DNA from: Pseudomonas hamedanensis
Lineage (GTDB): Bacteria > Pseudomonadota > Gammaproteobacteria > Pseudomonadales > Pseudomonadaceae
DNA: 64,000 nt
Direction of reading: 5' to 3'
Assembly (NCBI RefSeq): GCF_014268595.2
Contig: NZ_CP077091.1
Coordinates: forward strand, 3,870,001-3,934,000
Shown here: positions 28,514 to 37,420 of the stretch, in pieces
How positions within the stretch are numbered: the first letter of the stretch is position 1
Layout: each line of letters opens with the position of its first letter
The notes under the pieces: model-generated
The model's database searches: none
Told to the model about the DNA's origin: nothing
What the model saw: the letters and a program-made list of their open reading frames with translations, nothing else
Position numbers and translations under genes: made by a program

Positions 28514-28870
28514 ATGGAAAAACATCTTCCCGATCCTCCGTTCAACCTTGCCTCTCACCAGAACTTTACTGCGGATCTGCTCAAGGATCGCTCCGCCCTT
28601 TGCCGAGCAGTGGACACCCATCTGGCCGGCAACCCCATGAACCTGCCAGGGCAAAAACGCGTGTACAGCATCAGCAATGATGTATCGCTGGAGGACGCCC
28701 AGTTGTATGTCGCCGACCTGCTGCGCTGCGCCTCGGTGACTGTGCACCAGTGTGGCGATCATCTCGGAGGCGAAGATCGGGCCATGGTGTTCTCGGTCTG
28801 GCATTTGCTGGAGATGGCCAAGGCGATGGTCGATCGCTCGATCGACTGTCTGGAGATGAAGCGCAACTGA
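28514..28870 (+). CDS. DUF6124/DUF3077-like small protein
   Basis: A 118-residue soluble protein. The region VYSISNDVSLEDAQLYVADLLRCASVTV followed by MVFSVWHLLEMAKAMVDRSID fits the pseudomonad DUF6124/DUF3077 family, whose members share a DV..EDAL....LL.C pattern and a terminal helix carrying EMAK.LVD. Function is unknown. It is divergent from the toxin gene; the pairing with a Tc/Rhs protein might be meaningful, but nothing in the sequence shows it. AGGAG is present 8 bases upstream of the ATG. Confidence 0.7.
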   Translation: MEKHLPDPPFNLASHQNFTADLLKDRSALCRAVDTHLAGNPMNLPGQKRVYSISNDVSLEDAQLYVADLLRCASVTVHQCGDHLGGEDRAMVFSVWHLLEMAKAMVDRSIDCLEMKRN

Positions 28871-28895
28871 AACCGGCCCTGAGGATCGCAGACCC

Positions 28896-28939
28896 GGGCA
28901 GCGCCAGCAGAGCTTGCAAGGGCCCCGTTGGCGCTGCCC
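28896..28939. other. Hairpin between DUF6124-like and methyltransferase genes
   Basis: An 11-bp perfect stem, GGGCAGCGCCA paired with TGGCGCTGCCC, with a 22-base loop and no T-tract. It could be a Rho-assisted terminator or an RNA stabiliser. Confidence 0.45.
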
Positions 28940-29007
28940 AAGTCGGCGATCTTTCAAGCGCGAAAACGCTTATAGTCAGGCCTGACTTCGCCGACACAGC
29001 CCCGATC

Positions 29008-29634
29008 ATGAAACAGACGCCTACCGACCTCGAACAGATTACCGCCACGACCCTGAGCCACTACAACTCAGTGGCCGAAGACTTCCGTGAAGGCACCCGC
29101 GACCACGACGTCAGCCAGAACATCGATGCGTTGCTGCGCCACATCAGGGCGCAGGCGCCGTTCACGATCCTCGATTTCGGCTGCGGCCCGGGGCGCGACT
29201 TGCAGACGTTCACGCGAATGGGGCATGTCGCCGTCGGTCTCGACGGTTCGCTGGAATTCGCGCGGATGGCCCGTGAGGACAGCGGTTGCGAGGTCTGGCA
29301 GCAGGACTTTCTCAAGCTGGACTTGCCGACCGCGCGCTTCGACGGCGTCTTCGCCAACGCCACGCTGTTTCATGTGCCGTCGCAGGCGTTGCCGCAGGTG
29401 CTCAAGCAATTGCACGGCACGCTGAAAGCCGATGGCGTGTTGTTCAGTTCCAATCCGCGCGGGGACAATCGTGAGGGCTGGAACGGCCCGCGATACGGCG
29501 CCTACCACGACCTTGAAGCCTGGCGTCGATTGCTGACGGATGCCGGGTTCGTCGAACTGGAGCACTATTACCGTCCCGCCGGGCTGCCCCGCGAGCAGCA
29601 GCCGTGGCTGGCCAGCGTCTGGCGCAAGGTCTGA
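29008..29634 (+). CDS. Class I SAM-dependent methyltransferase
   Basis: A 208-residue cytosolic methyltransferase with motif I ILDFGCGPGRD at residues 54-64, an acidic residue after the second strand (VGLDGS) and a post-I region NATLFHVPSQALPQVL. This is the Methyltransf_25/UbiE-like fold. The acceptor cannot be predicted. A longer frame upstream starts in the preceding gene; the ATG at 29008 gives a normal N-terminus for the family. It converges on the glycosidase-like gene with one base between the stops. Confidence 0.82.
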   Translation: MKQTPTDLEQITATTLSHYNSVAEDFREGTRDHDVSQNIDALLRHIRAQAPFTILDFGCGPGRDLQTFTRMGHVAVGLDGSLEFARMAREDSGCEVWQQDFLKLDLPTARFDGVFANATLFHVPSQALPQVLKQLHGTLKADGVLFSSNPRGDNREGWNGPRYGAYHDLEAWRRLLTDAGFVELEHYYRPAGLPREQQPWLASVWRKV

Positions 29635-29635
29635 T

Positions 29636-31885
29636 TCACGGCGCGGCGAGCGCTTCGTAACGGCTGACCGAACCTTGCGGTGTCAGCGCCGTCACGCTAT
29701 GCCCGGGCAGCGTCTGCCCCTCCAGTTCACGCGGGACGGCGTCAAAGTTGGCGATCAGTCGCGTGCCGTCCTCGAACGTCGTCTGCTGCACTTTTCTGTC
29801 CTCGCTCAGCCATTCGAAAGCACTGAGCGCCTGGGTCGCCAGTCGCTCGTGCAGCGGACGGAAAAACCGCTCCTGACGCGCAATCAACGGCAACCGCTGC
29901 GCAAGCGTCGTTGCACTCAGGTGATACAGCGGTGGCACGTTGTAGAGCAGCTGCGCGAGTTCGTTTTCGATGCGCACGTTGCTCAATTTCAGGCTGTCGA
30001 ACAGCCAGTGATGGCTAGTAATGATCGATCCGTGAAACACCGTTTGGTACAGCGGTAACCGGTTCTCGGGTTCAAAGTGAATGCGCCGATACGACGCCTT
30101 CACCGGCACCGGCTTGAAGAACACTGCCGGTTGTTCCGGTGGATACCACTGACCGACGAAGAACGGCGAGCCGGGTTCTTGCATCTCGCCATCGCCCCAA
30201 CCGATCACCGGCGTCTGCATGCCATGGGCAAACAGCAGGCCACGGGCGGTGGTCGCGTTGCCGCCCTCGGAACCGCTCGGCACTCGCAGGGTTTCGTTGA
30301 GCCAGCGGGAGGCCGCGACATTGCCTTCGGCGTTCTGCGCCTGGGTCAGGGGCGCGTCGGAACGATAGCTGTCGAACACCATGCCCGCGGCGTAAGCATC
30401 AAGAAACCAGCTGTTGAACCCGGCAGCCTGCTGAATGGCGCGCACGCGTTGCTCCAGTAGCGGTCGCACGCACCGCGGATCGGTGTAGTGGCCCGCCTGT
30501 TGAAAACCGCGTTTCAGCGCACCGCCCTCCAACACAATTGCGCAATCGCGGTTTGCCCGGTCGCCCAGGTGCGCAGTGGTCCAGTCCGGGTTTTCGTCAC
30601 CGCGCAACGCTGTCTCGTAAGAGTCGTACGGCGCGATCAGATAGCCCGCCTTTACCCCAGCGCGAACCGCTTGCGGATGCCACAGCCCGCCCTCCCAGCC
30701 TTCGCCGAGTCCCAACCACAAACGCGACAGCCCGGCGTCCTGCAGTTGCTGGATGGTACGTTGCGACAAGGTACTGCCCCAGCGCGTCGAGTCGGACGTC
30801 AGCGCATTCGCCAAGGCACTGGCCAGTTGCGCGCGCACCTCGGCGTAACTGTTGACCAGCGCCGACATGTCCGGGACCGCTTGAGCCTGCCAGGTCTTGC
30901 GTGCCTGGGTGTTCAATGCCTGGTTGAGGCTACGCAACAGCAGGCTCTGCTGATAGCGGTTGAGCAAGGTCTCGCTCGCGATCAGTCGCAGCGCTTCAGC
31001 ATCCATTGCGGCGCGCAGCTCGCCGGCAAGCGGCGCCGAACCACGCAAACGGGCGAGCAGCAGCGGCCAATTGCGCACGTCGTCCGGCCCCAACAGGCCG
31101 TTGCCCCACAAGTAGACGTGGCTGGCGCCCAGCAGCTTGCGGGCCTGCGGGGTTTTCGCGAGCTTGTCCTGCAAGGTTTCGTACTGGCCACTGTCGATCA
31201 GCCATTGCTTGTAGCGTCGGGCGCCGGCCAACGGTTCGCCAGCGCCGAGAAACAGGCGGAACGTCAGCGGCCTTGAGGGTTCAAGCGAGGTGAAGCGGTG
31301 CCGCGCCGATAACGCCAGCGCATCGCCGTCCGCAGTGAAGCGCAGCTGATTGTTATAAGGCTCGGTCATCAGCCAGTGCAGGCTGAACCCGGCATGCGCC
31401 ATCCCCCACAGCGGCAGGCTCAGGTCCTGGGTGGTATCGAGCACGCCTTGGTTGATCAGGAACCGGCGCCAGACGGGATCGCCACGGGGCACGTAATGCC
31501 CTTCGGCGAGCGGCCAGATCAGTGCCTGGCCCATCGCACTGCCGGGCTGATGCATAAACTCGAGTTCGGAAGGCGTCCGCGCGGTGATCGAGAACGACAC
31601 CTCGCGTTGGTCCAGCTCGACACTGAGCGCCCAGACACCTCCATCCCACTGCCAGTCGAGGCGGTTGTCGCGCCTGTTCAGTTGGCTGACCGTGTGCCGC
31701 AGCCCACCGGTCGAGGCCTGCACGGCGGGGCGACCGGTGGGTTCGACACGTACCGCCAATGTCGCCGGATCGACCGCGACTCGCCACAGCGCGTTTTCCA
31801 GCAGGACTTCGGCCAGCGATGACGGCGACAGACTCAGGCCAGCCAGCAGCAGGAGATGGCGCAAGCAGCCAGCAACGGTCGACAT
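29636..31885 (-). CDS. Putative secreted glycoside hydrolase-like protein
   Basis: A 749-residue protein with a leader ending near SPSSLAEV, so it is probably periplasmic or outer-membrane associated. The N-terminal third is beta-rich (a galactose-mutarotase-like part), and the centre has a TIM-barrel character with GLSRLWLGLGEGWEG, YLIAPYDSYE and NSWFLDAYAAGMVFDSYRSD. The latter resembles the acid-containing strand ends of clan members similar to GH101 or DUF5696 proteins, and an Asp in FLDAYA could be catalytic. I cannot name the substrate. It stands alone between convergent methyltransferase and co-directional RND genes. Confidence 0.65.
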   Translation of the reverse strand: MSTVAGCLRHLLLLAGLSLSPSSLAEVLLENALWRVAVDPATLAVRVEPTGRPAVQASTGGLRHTVSQLNRRDNRLDWQWDGGVWALSVELDQREVSFSITARTPSELEFMHQPGSAMGQALIWPLAEGHYVPRGDPVWRRFLINQGVLDTTQDLSLPLWGMAHAGFSLHWLMTEPYNNQLRFTADGDALALSARHRFTSLEPSRPLTFRLFLGAGEPLAGARRYKQWLIDSGQYETLQDKLAKTPQARKLLGASHVYLWGNGLLGPDDVRNWPLLLARLRGSAPLAGELRAAMDAEALRLIASETLLNRYQQSLLLRSLNQALNTQARKTWQAQAVPDMSALVNSYAEVRAQLASALANALTSDSTRWGSTLSQRTIQQLQDAGLSRLWLGLGEGWEGGLWHPQAVRAGVKAGYLIAPYDSYETALRGDENPDWTTAHLGDRANRDCAIVLEGGALKRGFQQAGHYTDPRCVRPLLEQRVRAIQQAAGFNSWFLDAYAAGMVFDSYRSDAPLTQAQNAEGNVAASRWLNETLRVPSGSEGGNATTARGLLFAHGMQTPVIGWGDGEMQEPGSPFFVGQWYPPEQPAVFFKPVPVKASYRRIHFEPENRLPLYQTVFHGSIITSHHWLFDSLKLSNVRIENELAQLLYNVPPLYHLSATTLAQRLPLIARQERFFRPLHERLATQALSAFEWLSEDRKVQQTTFEDGTRLIANFDAVPRELEGQTLPGHSVTALTPQGSVSRYEALAAP

Positions 31886-31974
31886 CGGACGTCCCTCCTC
31901 AAATGAAGGAGGGACGTTAACCCAAGCCGTTGCTGCTGTAAGTCAGACCATTCCCAAAGATGCGTGGCCCGCCA

Positions 31975-34900
31975 TCACCGCGCCGCCTGCTCGTCCTTCT
32001 GCGGTTCGCGGATCTTGTACCAGGCCACATACAGCGCCGGCAGAAACAACAGCGTCAGCAGCGTTGCCACCACGATCCCGCCAATCATGGCGTAGGCCAT
32101 CGGCCCCCAGAACACTTCCCGGGCGATCGGGATCATGCCCATGCTCGCGGCCGCCGCGGTCAGCAGGATCGGCCGGCGCCGGTGTTCAGTCGCTTCCACC
32201 ACCGCATCCCAGGGCGCATAGCCTTTCTGTTCGAACTCATCGATCTGCGTCACCAGAATCACCGAGTTGCGGATGATGATGCCGATCAGCGCGAGGATCC
32301 CCAGGATCGCCACAAAACCCATCGGCGTACCGGTCGGCACCAGCGCCAGCACCACGCCAATCAGTCCCAGCGGCGCGACACTGGCCACCAGGAACATCTT
32401 CTGCACGCTGTGCAACTGGATCATCAGGAAGGTCGCCATCAGAAACAGCATCAACGGCAAGACCTTGGCAATCGGCCCCTGGGCCTTGCCGCTTTCCTCG
32501 ACCGTACCGCCCGTGGCGACCTTGTAACCGACCGGCAATTTGGCCGCGAAGGCGTCAATCGACGGCTTGAGCAGTTTCACCAGATCGGTCGGCTGGATCT
32601 CGTCACGCACTGACGCCTTGATGGTGATGGTCGGCAAGCGATCGCGGCGCCACACCAGCGGCTGCTCCAGTTCATAGCGCACGGTGGCGAACGCCAGCAG
32701 CGGAATCGAGGTGCCGCTCGGCGTGACGATTTGCAGGTTTTGCAGCGTCTCCGGCGTCCCGCGCTCGGCATCCACCGCACGGCCGACGACGTTGATCAGG
32801 TAGATGTCGTCATCGACCTGTGTCAAGGGTGCGCCGCTGACGATGCTGTTCATCAGGTTCGCCACGTCTTCGGAGGACAGCCCGAGCTGGCGTGCCTTGT
32901 CCTGGGCAATGTCGATGCGCAGGACCTTGCCCGGCTCGTTCCAGTCGTAAATGATCTCGCCAATGTGCGGGTTTTTGTCCAGTTCGGTCGCCAGATCGAT
33001 GGCGTGCCTGCGCACCTGATCGACGTCCTTGCCGCTGACCCGGTACTGGATCGGGCGGCCCACTGGCGGGCCCATTTCCAGCGCCTGCACGTAGCTGCCG
33101 ATGCCGACGAAGTCTTTGTGCAGACGCTCGCGCAGGCGCTGACTCAACGCCTCGCGCGCTTCGAAATCCTTGCTGACGATCACCAGTTGCGCGTAGTACG
33201 GGTTTTGCAATTGCTGGTCGAGGGGCAGGTAGAAACGGATCGCGCCCTGGCCGATGTAAGTGCTCCAGCGCACGATGTCCGGATCGCCCTTGAGGGTCGC
33301 TTCGAGCTTGTCCACTGCTTTGCGGGTTTCGTCGATCGAAGCGTTTTGCGGCAGGTTCAGGTCAACCAGAATCTCCGGACGGTCCGAGGCCGGGAAGAAC
33401 TGGTTCTGCACAAAGCGCATGCAAAACACCGCCAGCACGAACAACAGCACGGTGACGCCGATGGCCCACCAGCGGTTGCGCATGGCCCACAACAGACCGC
33501 CATTGAACGCTCGGCCAACGCGACCCGGCTCGGCAGCGTGCGGCTTCACATTGGCGCTGAGGATGTGCACACCAATCACGGGCGCAAAGAACACCGCCAC
33601 CACCCACGAGACGATCATCGCCACCGCGATCACCGCAAACAAGGTGTAGGTGTATTCACCGGCGGAGCTGGCATTGAGGCCGATGGGCACGAAACCGGCG
33701 ACGGTCACCAGCGTACCGGTGAGCATCGGGAAGGCCGTCGAGGTGTAGGCGAACGTCGCCGCCTGCTCCTTGCTCTCGCCCATTTCCAGGCGCGTGACCA
33801 TCATTTCCACGGTGATCATCGCGTCGTCCACCAGCAGACCAAGGGCGATGATCAGCGCGCCGAGGGAAATCCGCTGCATGGTGATGCCGCTGTATTCCAT
33901 GAACACAAACACCATCGCCAGCACCAGCGGGATCGAGCAGGCCACCACCAGACCGGCACGTACGCCGAGGCTGATGAAGCTCACCACCAGCACGATGATC
34001 ACCGCTTCGAACAAGGCGCTGGTGAAGCCGCCCACTGCCTCTTCGACCACCACCGCCTGATCGGACACGGTGTGCACGCCGACGCCTACCGGCAAGTCCG
34101 CGGTGAGTTGGTCGATGCGCGCGTGCAAAGCCTTGCCGAACTCCTGAACGTTGCCGCCCTTTTGCATGGCTATCGCCAGACCAATGGCCGGCTTGCCGTC
34201 GAAACGAAATTCCGGCGTTGCCGGATCGACGTAGCCACGGCTGATATCGGCGACATCAGCCAGACGATAAAAACGATCATTGAGCTTGAGGTTGACCTCG
34301 GCCAGATCCTTTTCCGAAGCGAACTGGCCCGAGGTGCGCACGGAAATCCGCTCGGGACCGGCCTCGATCACCCCGGCCGGGGTCACGGCGTTCTGCGATT
34401 GCAGGCTTTGCACAACCTGGCGCTGATCAATCCCCAGCGCGGCCAGTTTGCGGGTGGAGAAATTCAGGTAAATGACTTCGTCCTGCTGGCCGACCATTTC
34501 GATCTTGCCCAGCCCCGGCACATTGCGAATCTCGGCCCGCGCCTGTTCCACGTAATCGCGCAATTGGCGCATCGTCAGGCCGTCGGCGGTAAAGGCGTAC
34601 ACCGAGCCGTACACGTCACCGAACTCATCGTTGAAGCCCGGCCCTTGAATCCCCTGGGGAAACTGGCCGCGAATGTCGTCGATTTTCTTGCGCACCTGGT
34701 ACCAGATTTCCGGGATGTCCTTGGCACTGGTGGTGTCGCGCAGGTACACGTACACCGTCGATTCGCCGGGGCGCGTGTAGCTTTTCACGTAGTCGAGGGA
34801 ATCGAGCTCTTCGAGTTTTTTCTCGATGCGATCGGTGACCTGCTTGAGGGTTTCCTCCTGAGTCGCGCCCGGCCACTTGGTCTGGATCACCATGGTCTTG

Positions 34901-35037
34901 ATGGTGAACGACGGGTCTTCTTCGCGGCCCAGATTGAAGTAGGAAAAAACCCCCATGAGCAATCCGACGAACATCAGATACCAGACGAATGACTGATGCT
35001 TGAGGGCCCATTCGGAGAGGTTGAAAGAGCCTTTCAT
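31975..35037 (-). CDS. RND efflux pump, inner-membrane transporter (TriC-like)
   Basis: A 1020-residue proton-driven transporter of the HAE/AcrB superfamily with 12 membrane segments and two large periplasmic loops. The paired aspartates of TM4 are in LGLLVDDAMITVEMM. The N-terminus FNLSEWALKHQSFVWYLM differs from AcrB/MexB and fits the shorter TriC-type group. It overlaps the upstream adaptor gene by 4 bases. Having two adaptor genes ahead of one RND gene is the TriABC arrangement known from P. aeruginosa (triclosan, detergents), and all three lengths match. No outer-membrane factor gene is adjacent, so a TolC/OpmH-like channel elsewhere would be required. Confidence 0.86.
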   Translation of the reverse strand: MKGSFNLSEWALKHQSFVWYLMFVGLLMGVFSYFNLGREEDPSFTIKTMVIQTKWPGATQEETLKQVTDRIEKKLEELDSLDYVKSYTRPGESTVYVYLRDTTSAKDIPEIWYQVRKKIDDIRGQFPQGIQGPGFNDEFGDVYGSVYAFTADGLTMRQLRDYVEQARAEIRNVPGLGKIEMVGQQDEVIYLNFSTRKLAALGIDQRQVVQSLQSQNAVTPAGVIEAGPERISVRTSGQFASEKDLAEVNLKLNDRFYRLADVADISRGYVDPATPEFRFDGKPAIGLAIAMQKGGNVQEFGKALHARIDQLTADLPVGVGVHTVSDQAVVVEEAVGGFTSALFEAVIIVLVVSFISLGVRAGLVVACSIPLVLAMVFVFMEYSGITMQRISLGALIIALGLLVDDAMITVEMMVTRLEMGESKEQAATFAYTSTAFPMLTGTLVTVAGFVPIGLNASSAGEYTYTLFAVIAVAMIVSWVVAVFFAPVIGVHILSANVKPHAAEPGRVGRAFNGGLLWAMRNRWWAIGVTVLLFVLAVFCMRFVQNQFFPASDRPEILVDLNLPQNASIDETRKAVDKLEATLKGDPDIVRWSTYIGQGAIRFYLPLDQQLQNPYYAQLVIVSKDFEAREALSQRLRERLHKDFVGIGSYVQALEMGPPVGRPIQYRVSGKDVDQVRRHAIDLATELDKNPHIGEIIYDWNEPGKVLRIDIAQDKARQLGLSSEDVANLMNSIVSGAPLTQVDDDIYLINVVGRAVDAERGTPETLQNLQIVTPSGTSIPLLAFATVRYELEQPLVWRRDRLPTITIKASVRDEIQPTDLVKLLKPSIDAFAAKLPVGYKVATGGTVEESGKAQGPIAKVLPLMLFLMATFLMIQLHSVQKMFLVASVAPLGLIGVVLALVPTGTPMGFVAILGILALIGIIIRNSVILVTQIDEFEQKGYAPWDAVVEATEHRRRPILLTAAAASMGMIPIAREVFWGPMAYAMIGGIVVATLLTLLFLPALYVAWYKIREPQKDEQAAR

Positions 35038-36098
35038 TGACTGTCCTCGTCAAGTTTTACCGATTGTCCGGGTTTGAGACTGTTGACGCCGGCGCTGACC
35101 ACGCGCTCGCCATCCTTCACACCGCCGGCCAGTACCACGCTGCTGTCGGTGCGGCTGATGACCGTGACGTCGCGAGGGCTGACGGTTTTGCTCTGGGTAT
35201 CGATCACCCAGATCCGCGCTTTGCCCTCGACCTCCTGCAACGCCGTGGCGGGTAACTCGATACGCGGTTTGATCGCTGAGCTGAGGGTCACACTGATTGC
35301 GGTGCCGAGGCGAAAACCGTCCGGTGTATCGGTCAGGGTCAGACGTGCGCGGCGGGTACGCGTGGCGCTCTGTGCCTGGGGTTCGATCTCGCGGATGATC
35401 GCCGTGGTGTGGATGCTCGGGTCGAGCTGTGCAGCGACCGAAAACACCACGTCGTCGGGAAGCTGATCGACCAGCGTGTCGGGCAGGTCGATCACCGCCT
35501 CCTTGATGTCCGGTTGCGCCAGCGTCACCACTTGCTGCCCCGCCGTCACCACCTGCCCGGCCTCGGCGTTCCAAGCGGTGACCACCGCTTTGTGGTCGGC
35601 ACGCAGTTCGGTGTAACTGAGTTGGTCCTTGCTCTGGTTGACCGCCGCGCGGGCCTGGTCCAGAGAAGCCTGGGTGGTTTTCAGATCCGTGTTGGCAACG
35701 TCCAGTTGCGCCTGGGCGCCGACGCCGCGATCGAACAGCGCCTGCTGCCGCCGTGCACTGGCTTGCGCGTTGATCAGTTGCGCCTGGACCCTGGCCAGAT
35801 CGCCCTGAGCCGAGCGCAACTGGTTTTGCTGATCGGACGGATCGAGGGTCGCAAGCAACGTGCCCTTCTGCACCTCGGCGCCGACATCGACGTTACGACT
35901 GGCGATACGCCCGCCGACGCGGAAACCGGTATTGCTTTCGTAGCGCGCCTGGATGCTCCCGGCAAAGCGGCCGAGATTTTCCTCGCTCAAGGCTTCGACC
36001 TTGACCGACAGCACCGGCCGCACCGGCTCCGGCGCGGCTTCCTTTTCCGAGCAGGCGGTGAGTATCAGCGCCATGCACAACAGCCCGAAACGCTTCAT
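35034..36098 (-). CDS. RND efflux periplasmic adaptor, second copy (TriB-like)
   Basis: A 354-residue membrane-fusion lipoprotein: a leader ending in the lipobox LTAC (Cys16), a barrel-sandwich/biotinyl-lipoyl half ending RIASRNVDVGAEVQKGTLLATLD, a long coiled-coil hairpin (residues ~80-160), then the second lipoyl half AVVTAWNAEAGQVVTAGQQVV and beta-barrel domains. It links the RND pump to the outer-membrane channel. It overlaps both neighbours by 4 bases, so the operon is tightly coupled. Confidence 0.86.
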   Translation of the reverse strand: MKRFGLLCMALILTACSEKEAAPEPVRPVLSVKVEALSEENLGRFAGSIQARYESNTGFRVGGRIASRNVDVGAEVQKGTLLATLDPSDQQNQLRSAQGDLARVQAQLINAQASARRQQALFDRGVGAQAQLDVANTDLKTTQASLDQARAAVNQSKDQLSYTELRADHKAVVTAWNAEAGQVVTAGQQVVTLAQPDIKEAVIDLPDTLVDQLPDDVVFSVAAQLDPSIHTTAIIREIEPQAQSATRTRRARLTLTDTPDGFRLGTAISVTLSSAIKPRIELPATALQEVEGKARIWVIDTQSKTVSPRDVTVISRTDSSVVLAGGVKDGERVVSAGVNSLKPGQSVKLDEDSQ

Positions 36099-37198
36099 GG
36101 TTGCGCTCCCGGTTGCAAATCCTTGTAGGTGTTTTCGGCGATTTCGACTTTCATCCCCGGGTGCAGCAATTGCCCACCGGCGACGATGACTTTTTCACCG
36201 CCCTTGAGACCCTCGCTGATGATGACTTTGCCGGTCAGGTAGCGGCCAACCGTGACGTTGTGCAATTGCGCTTCACCGTTGCCATCGACCATCCAAACGG
36301 CCGGCGCGCTGATGTTCTTGGTCAGTGCCGACCATGGCAGCTCGACCGCCGATTTGCCCGAGCCTTTGGCCGTGGCGCTCACCACTGAACCGAGCTGCAT
36401 GCCCGGCGGCAGTTTGTCGAGGCTGACCTTGACCTGCACGGTGCCCGATTGCGCCGATACCGCCGGGGTAATCTCGCGCACTGTGCCGGTGGTTTTGATC
36501 TGCGGATTATCGAGCAGGCTGACCACAATCGAACGCTCTGCCGGGCGCTCGGCGAGCAGCGATTCGTAAACGTTGAACACTGCGTCGCGGTCGCCATCAC
36601 GGGCCAGGCTGAAGATCGGTGCGGTGGCCTGCACCACCTGACCCACTTCGGCCTGGCGCTCGGTGATAATCCCCGGCGCATCGGCGATCAATGCGGTATA
36701 GCTGAGCTGGTCCCTGGCATTGGCCAATTGCGCCTGCGCCGCGCTCAATGCGCTCTGGCTGCTGCGCAACGCCGCTTGTGCCGAATCGTATTCGCTTTGG
36801 CTGGTGTAGCCCTTGGGCAGGAGTTTTTGCTGACGGACGAACGCCGCCGCTGCCTGCTTCACGCGGGCCTGTTCGGCGACGACCTGGGCCTGGGCGGAAT
36901 CAACGTTGGTCTGCAGATCTTTCGGATCGAGTCTGGCCAGCACCTGTTTGGCGGTGACGCGGTCGCCGACGTCGACCATGCGCTGGATGATCTTGCCGCC
37001 AACGCGAAATGACAATTGCGTCTGCACGCGTGCCTGCACATCACCGGTGAGGGTCACCGCTGCGGCGTAGTTCGCCGGTTCGACCTCTTGCACAAAGACC
37101 CTAGGCAAGTATTCCTGAGCAGGTTTCTTGTCGCCGCAAGCGGTGAGCAACGCCATGGCGCTCAACGCCATCAGCACTTTCAATCCGGGACCCGCCAT
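36095..37198 (-). CDS. RND efflux periplasmic adaptor, first copy (TriA-like)
   Basis: A 367-residue membrane-fusion lipoprotein with the lipobox LLTAC in its leader, lipoyl halves at VGGKIIQRMVDVGDRVTAKQVLARLD and GIITERQAEVGQVVQATAPIFSLA, and a coiled-coil hairpin between them. The start at 37198 is preferred because AAGGAG sits 5 bases upstream; a GTG at 37204 is in frame. It is clearly different in sequence from the second adaptor, consistent with the non-identical adaptor pair of TriABC, both of which are required for pump function in the known system. Confidence 0.86.
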   Translation of the reverse strand: MAGPGLKVLMALSAMALLTACGDKKPAQEYLPRVFVQEVEPANYAAAVTLTGDVQARVQTQLSFRVGGKIIQRMVDVGDRVTAKQVLARLDPKDLQTNVDSAQAQVVAEQARVKQAAAAFVRQQKLLPKGYTSQSEYDSAQAALRSSQSALSAAQAQLANARDQLSYTALIADAPGIITERQAEVGQVVQATAPIFSLARDGDRDAVFNVYESLLAERPAERSIVVSLLDNPQIKTTGTVREITPAVSAQSGTVQVKVSLDKLPPGMQLGSVVSATAKGSGKSAVELPWSALTKNISAPAVWMVDGNGEAQLHNVTVGRYLTGKVIISEGLKGGEKVIVAGGQLLHPGMKVEIAENTYKDLQPGAQP

Positions 37199-37300
37199 GC
37201 ACACTCCTTGGCCTGTAATGCTGCTGTCGAGACGATACGACTTCAGAGCTTAGAACAGGGTTCCACGCTTGCCCGTCCTAATACCAGATTTATATCTGCA

Positions 37301-37373
37301 GGAGCTGCCGCAGGCTGCGATCTTTTGATCTTATTGAAAACAACATCAAAAGATCGCAGCCTTCGCCAGCTCC
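37301..37373. repeat. Interspersed inverted repeat (GCTGCGATCTTTTGAT family)
   Basis: Arms GGAGCTGCCGCAGGCTGCGA and AGATCGCAGCCTTCGCCAGC face each other around an AT-rich centre. It lies between the divergent adaptor and ATPase genes. Confidence 0.7.
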
Positions 37374-37420
37374 GACACGGGTATCGTGTGACGGATTCAG
37401 CGTATGCGGAGAAGGATTTC

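Noticed and set aside
32731..34992. A 753-codon open frame opposite the RND transporter gene
   Set aside because: It is the antisense shadow of a GC-rich membrane protein gene; the product is His/Arg/Gln-rich low-complexity sequence with no domain, and the RND protein on the other strand is certain.
37016..37420. Upstream extension of the AAA ATPase frame
   Set aside because: It runs into the divergent adaptor gene and an interspersed repeat; GAAGGA precedes the ATG at 37421.
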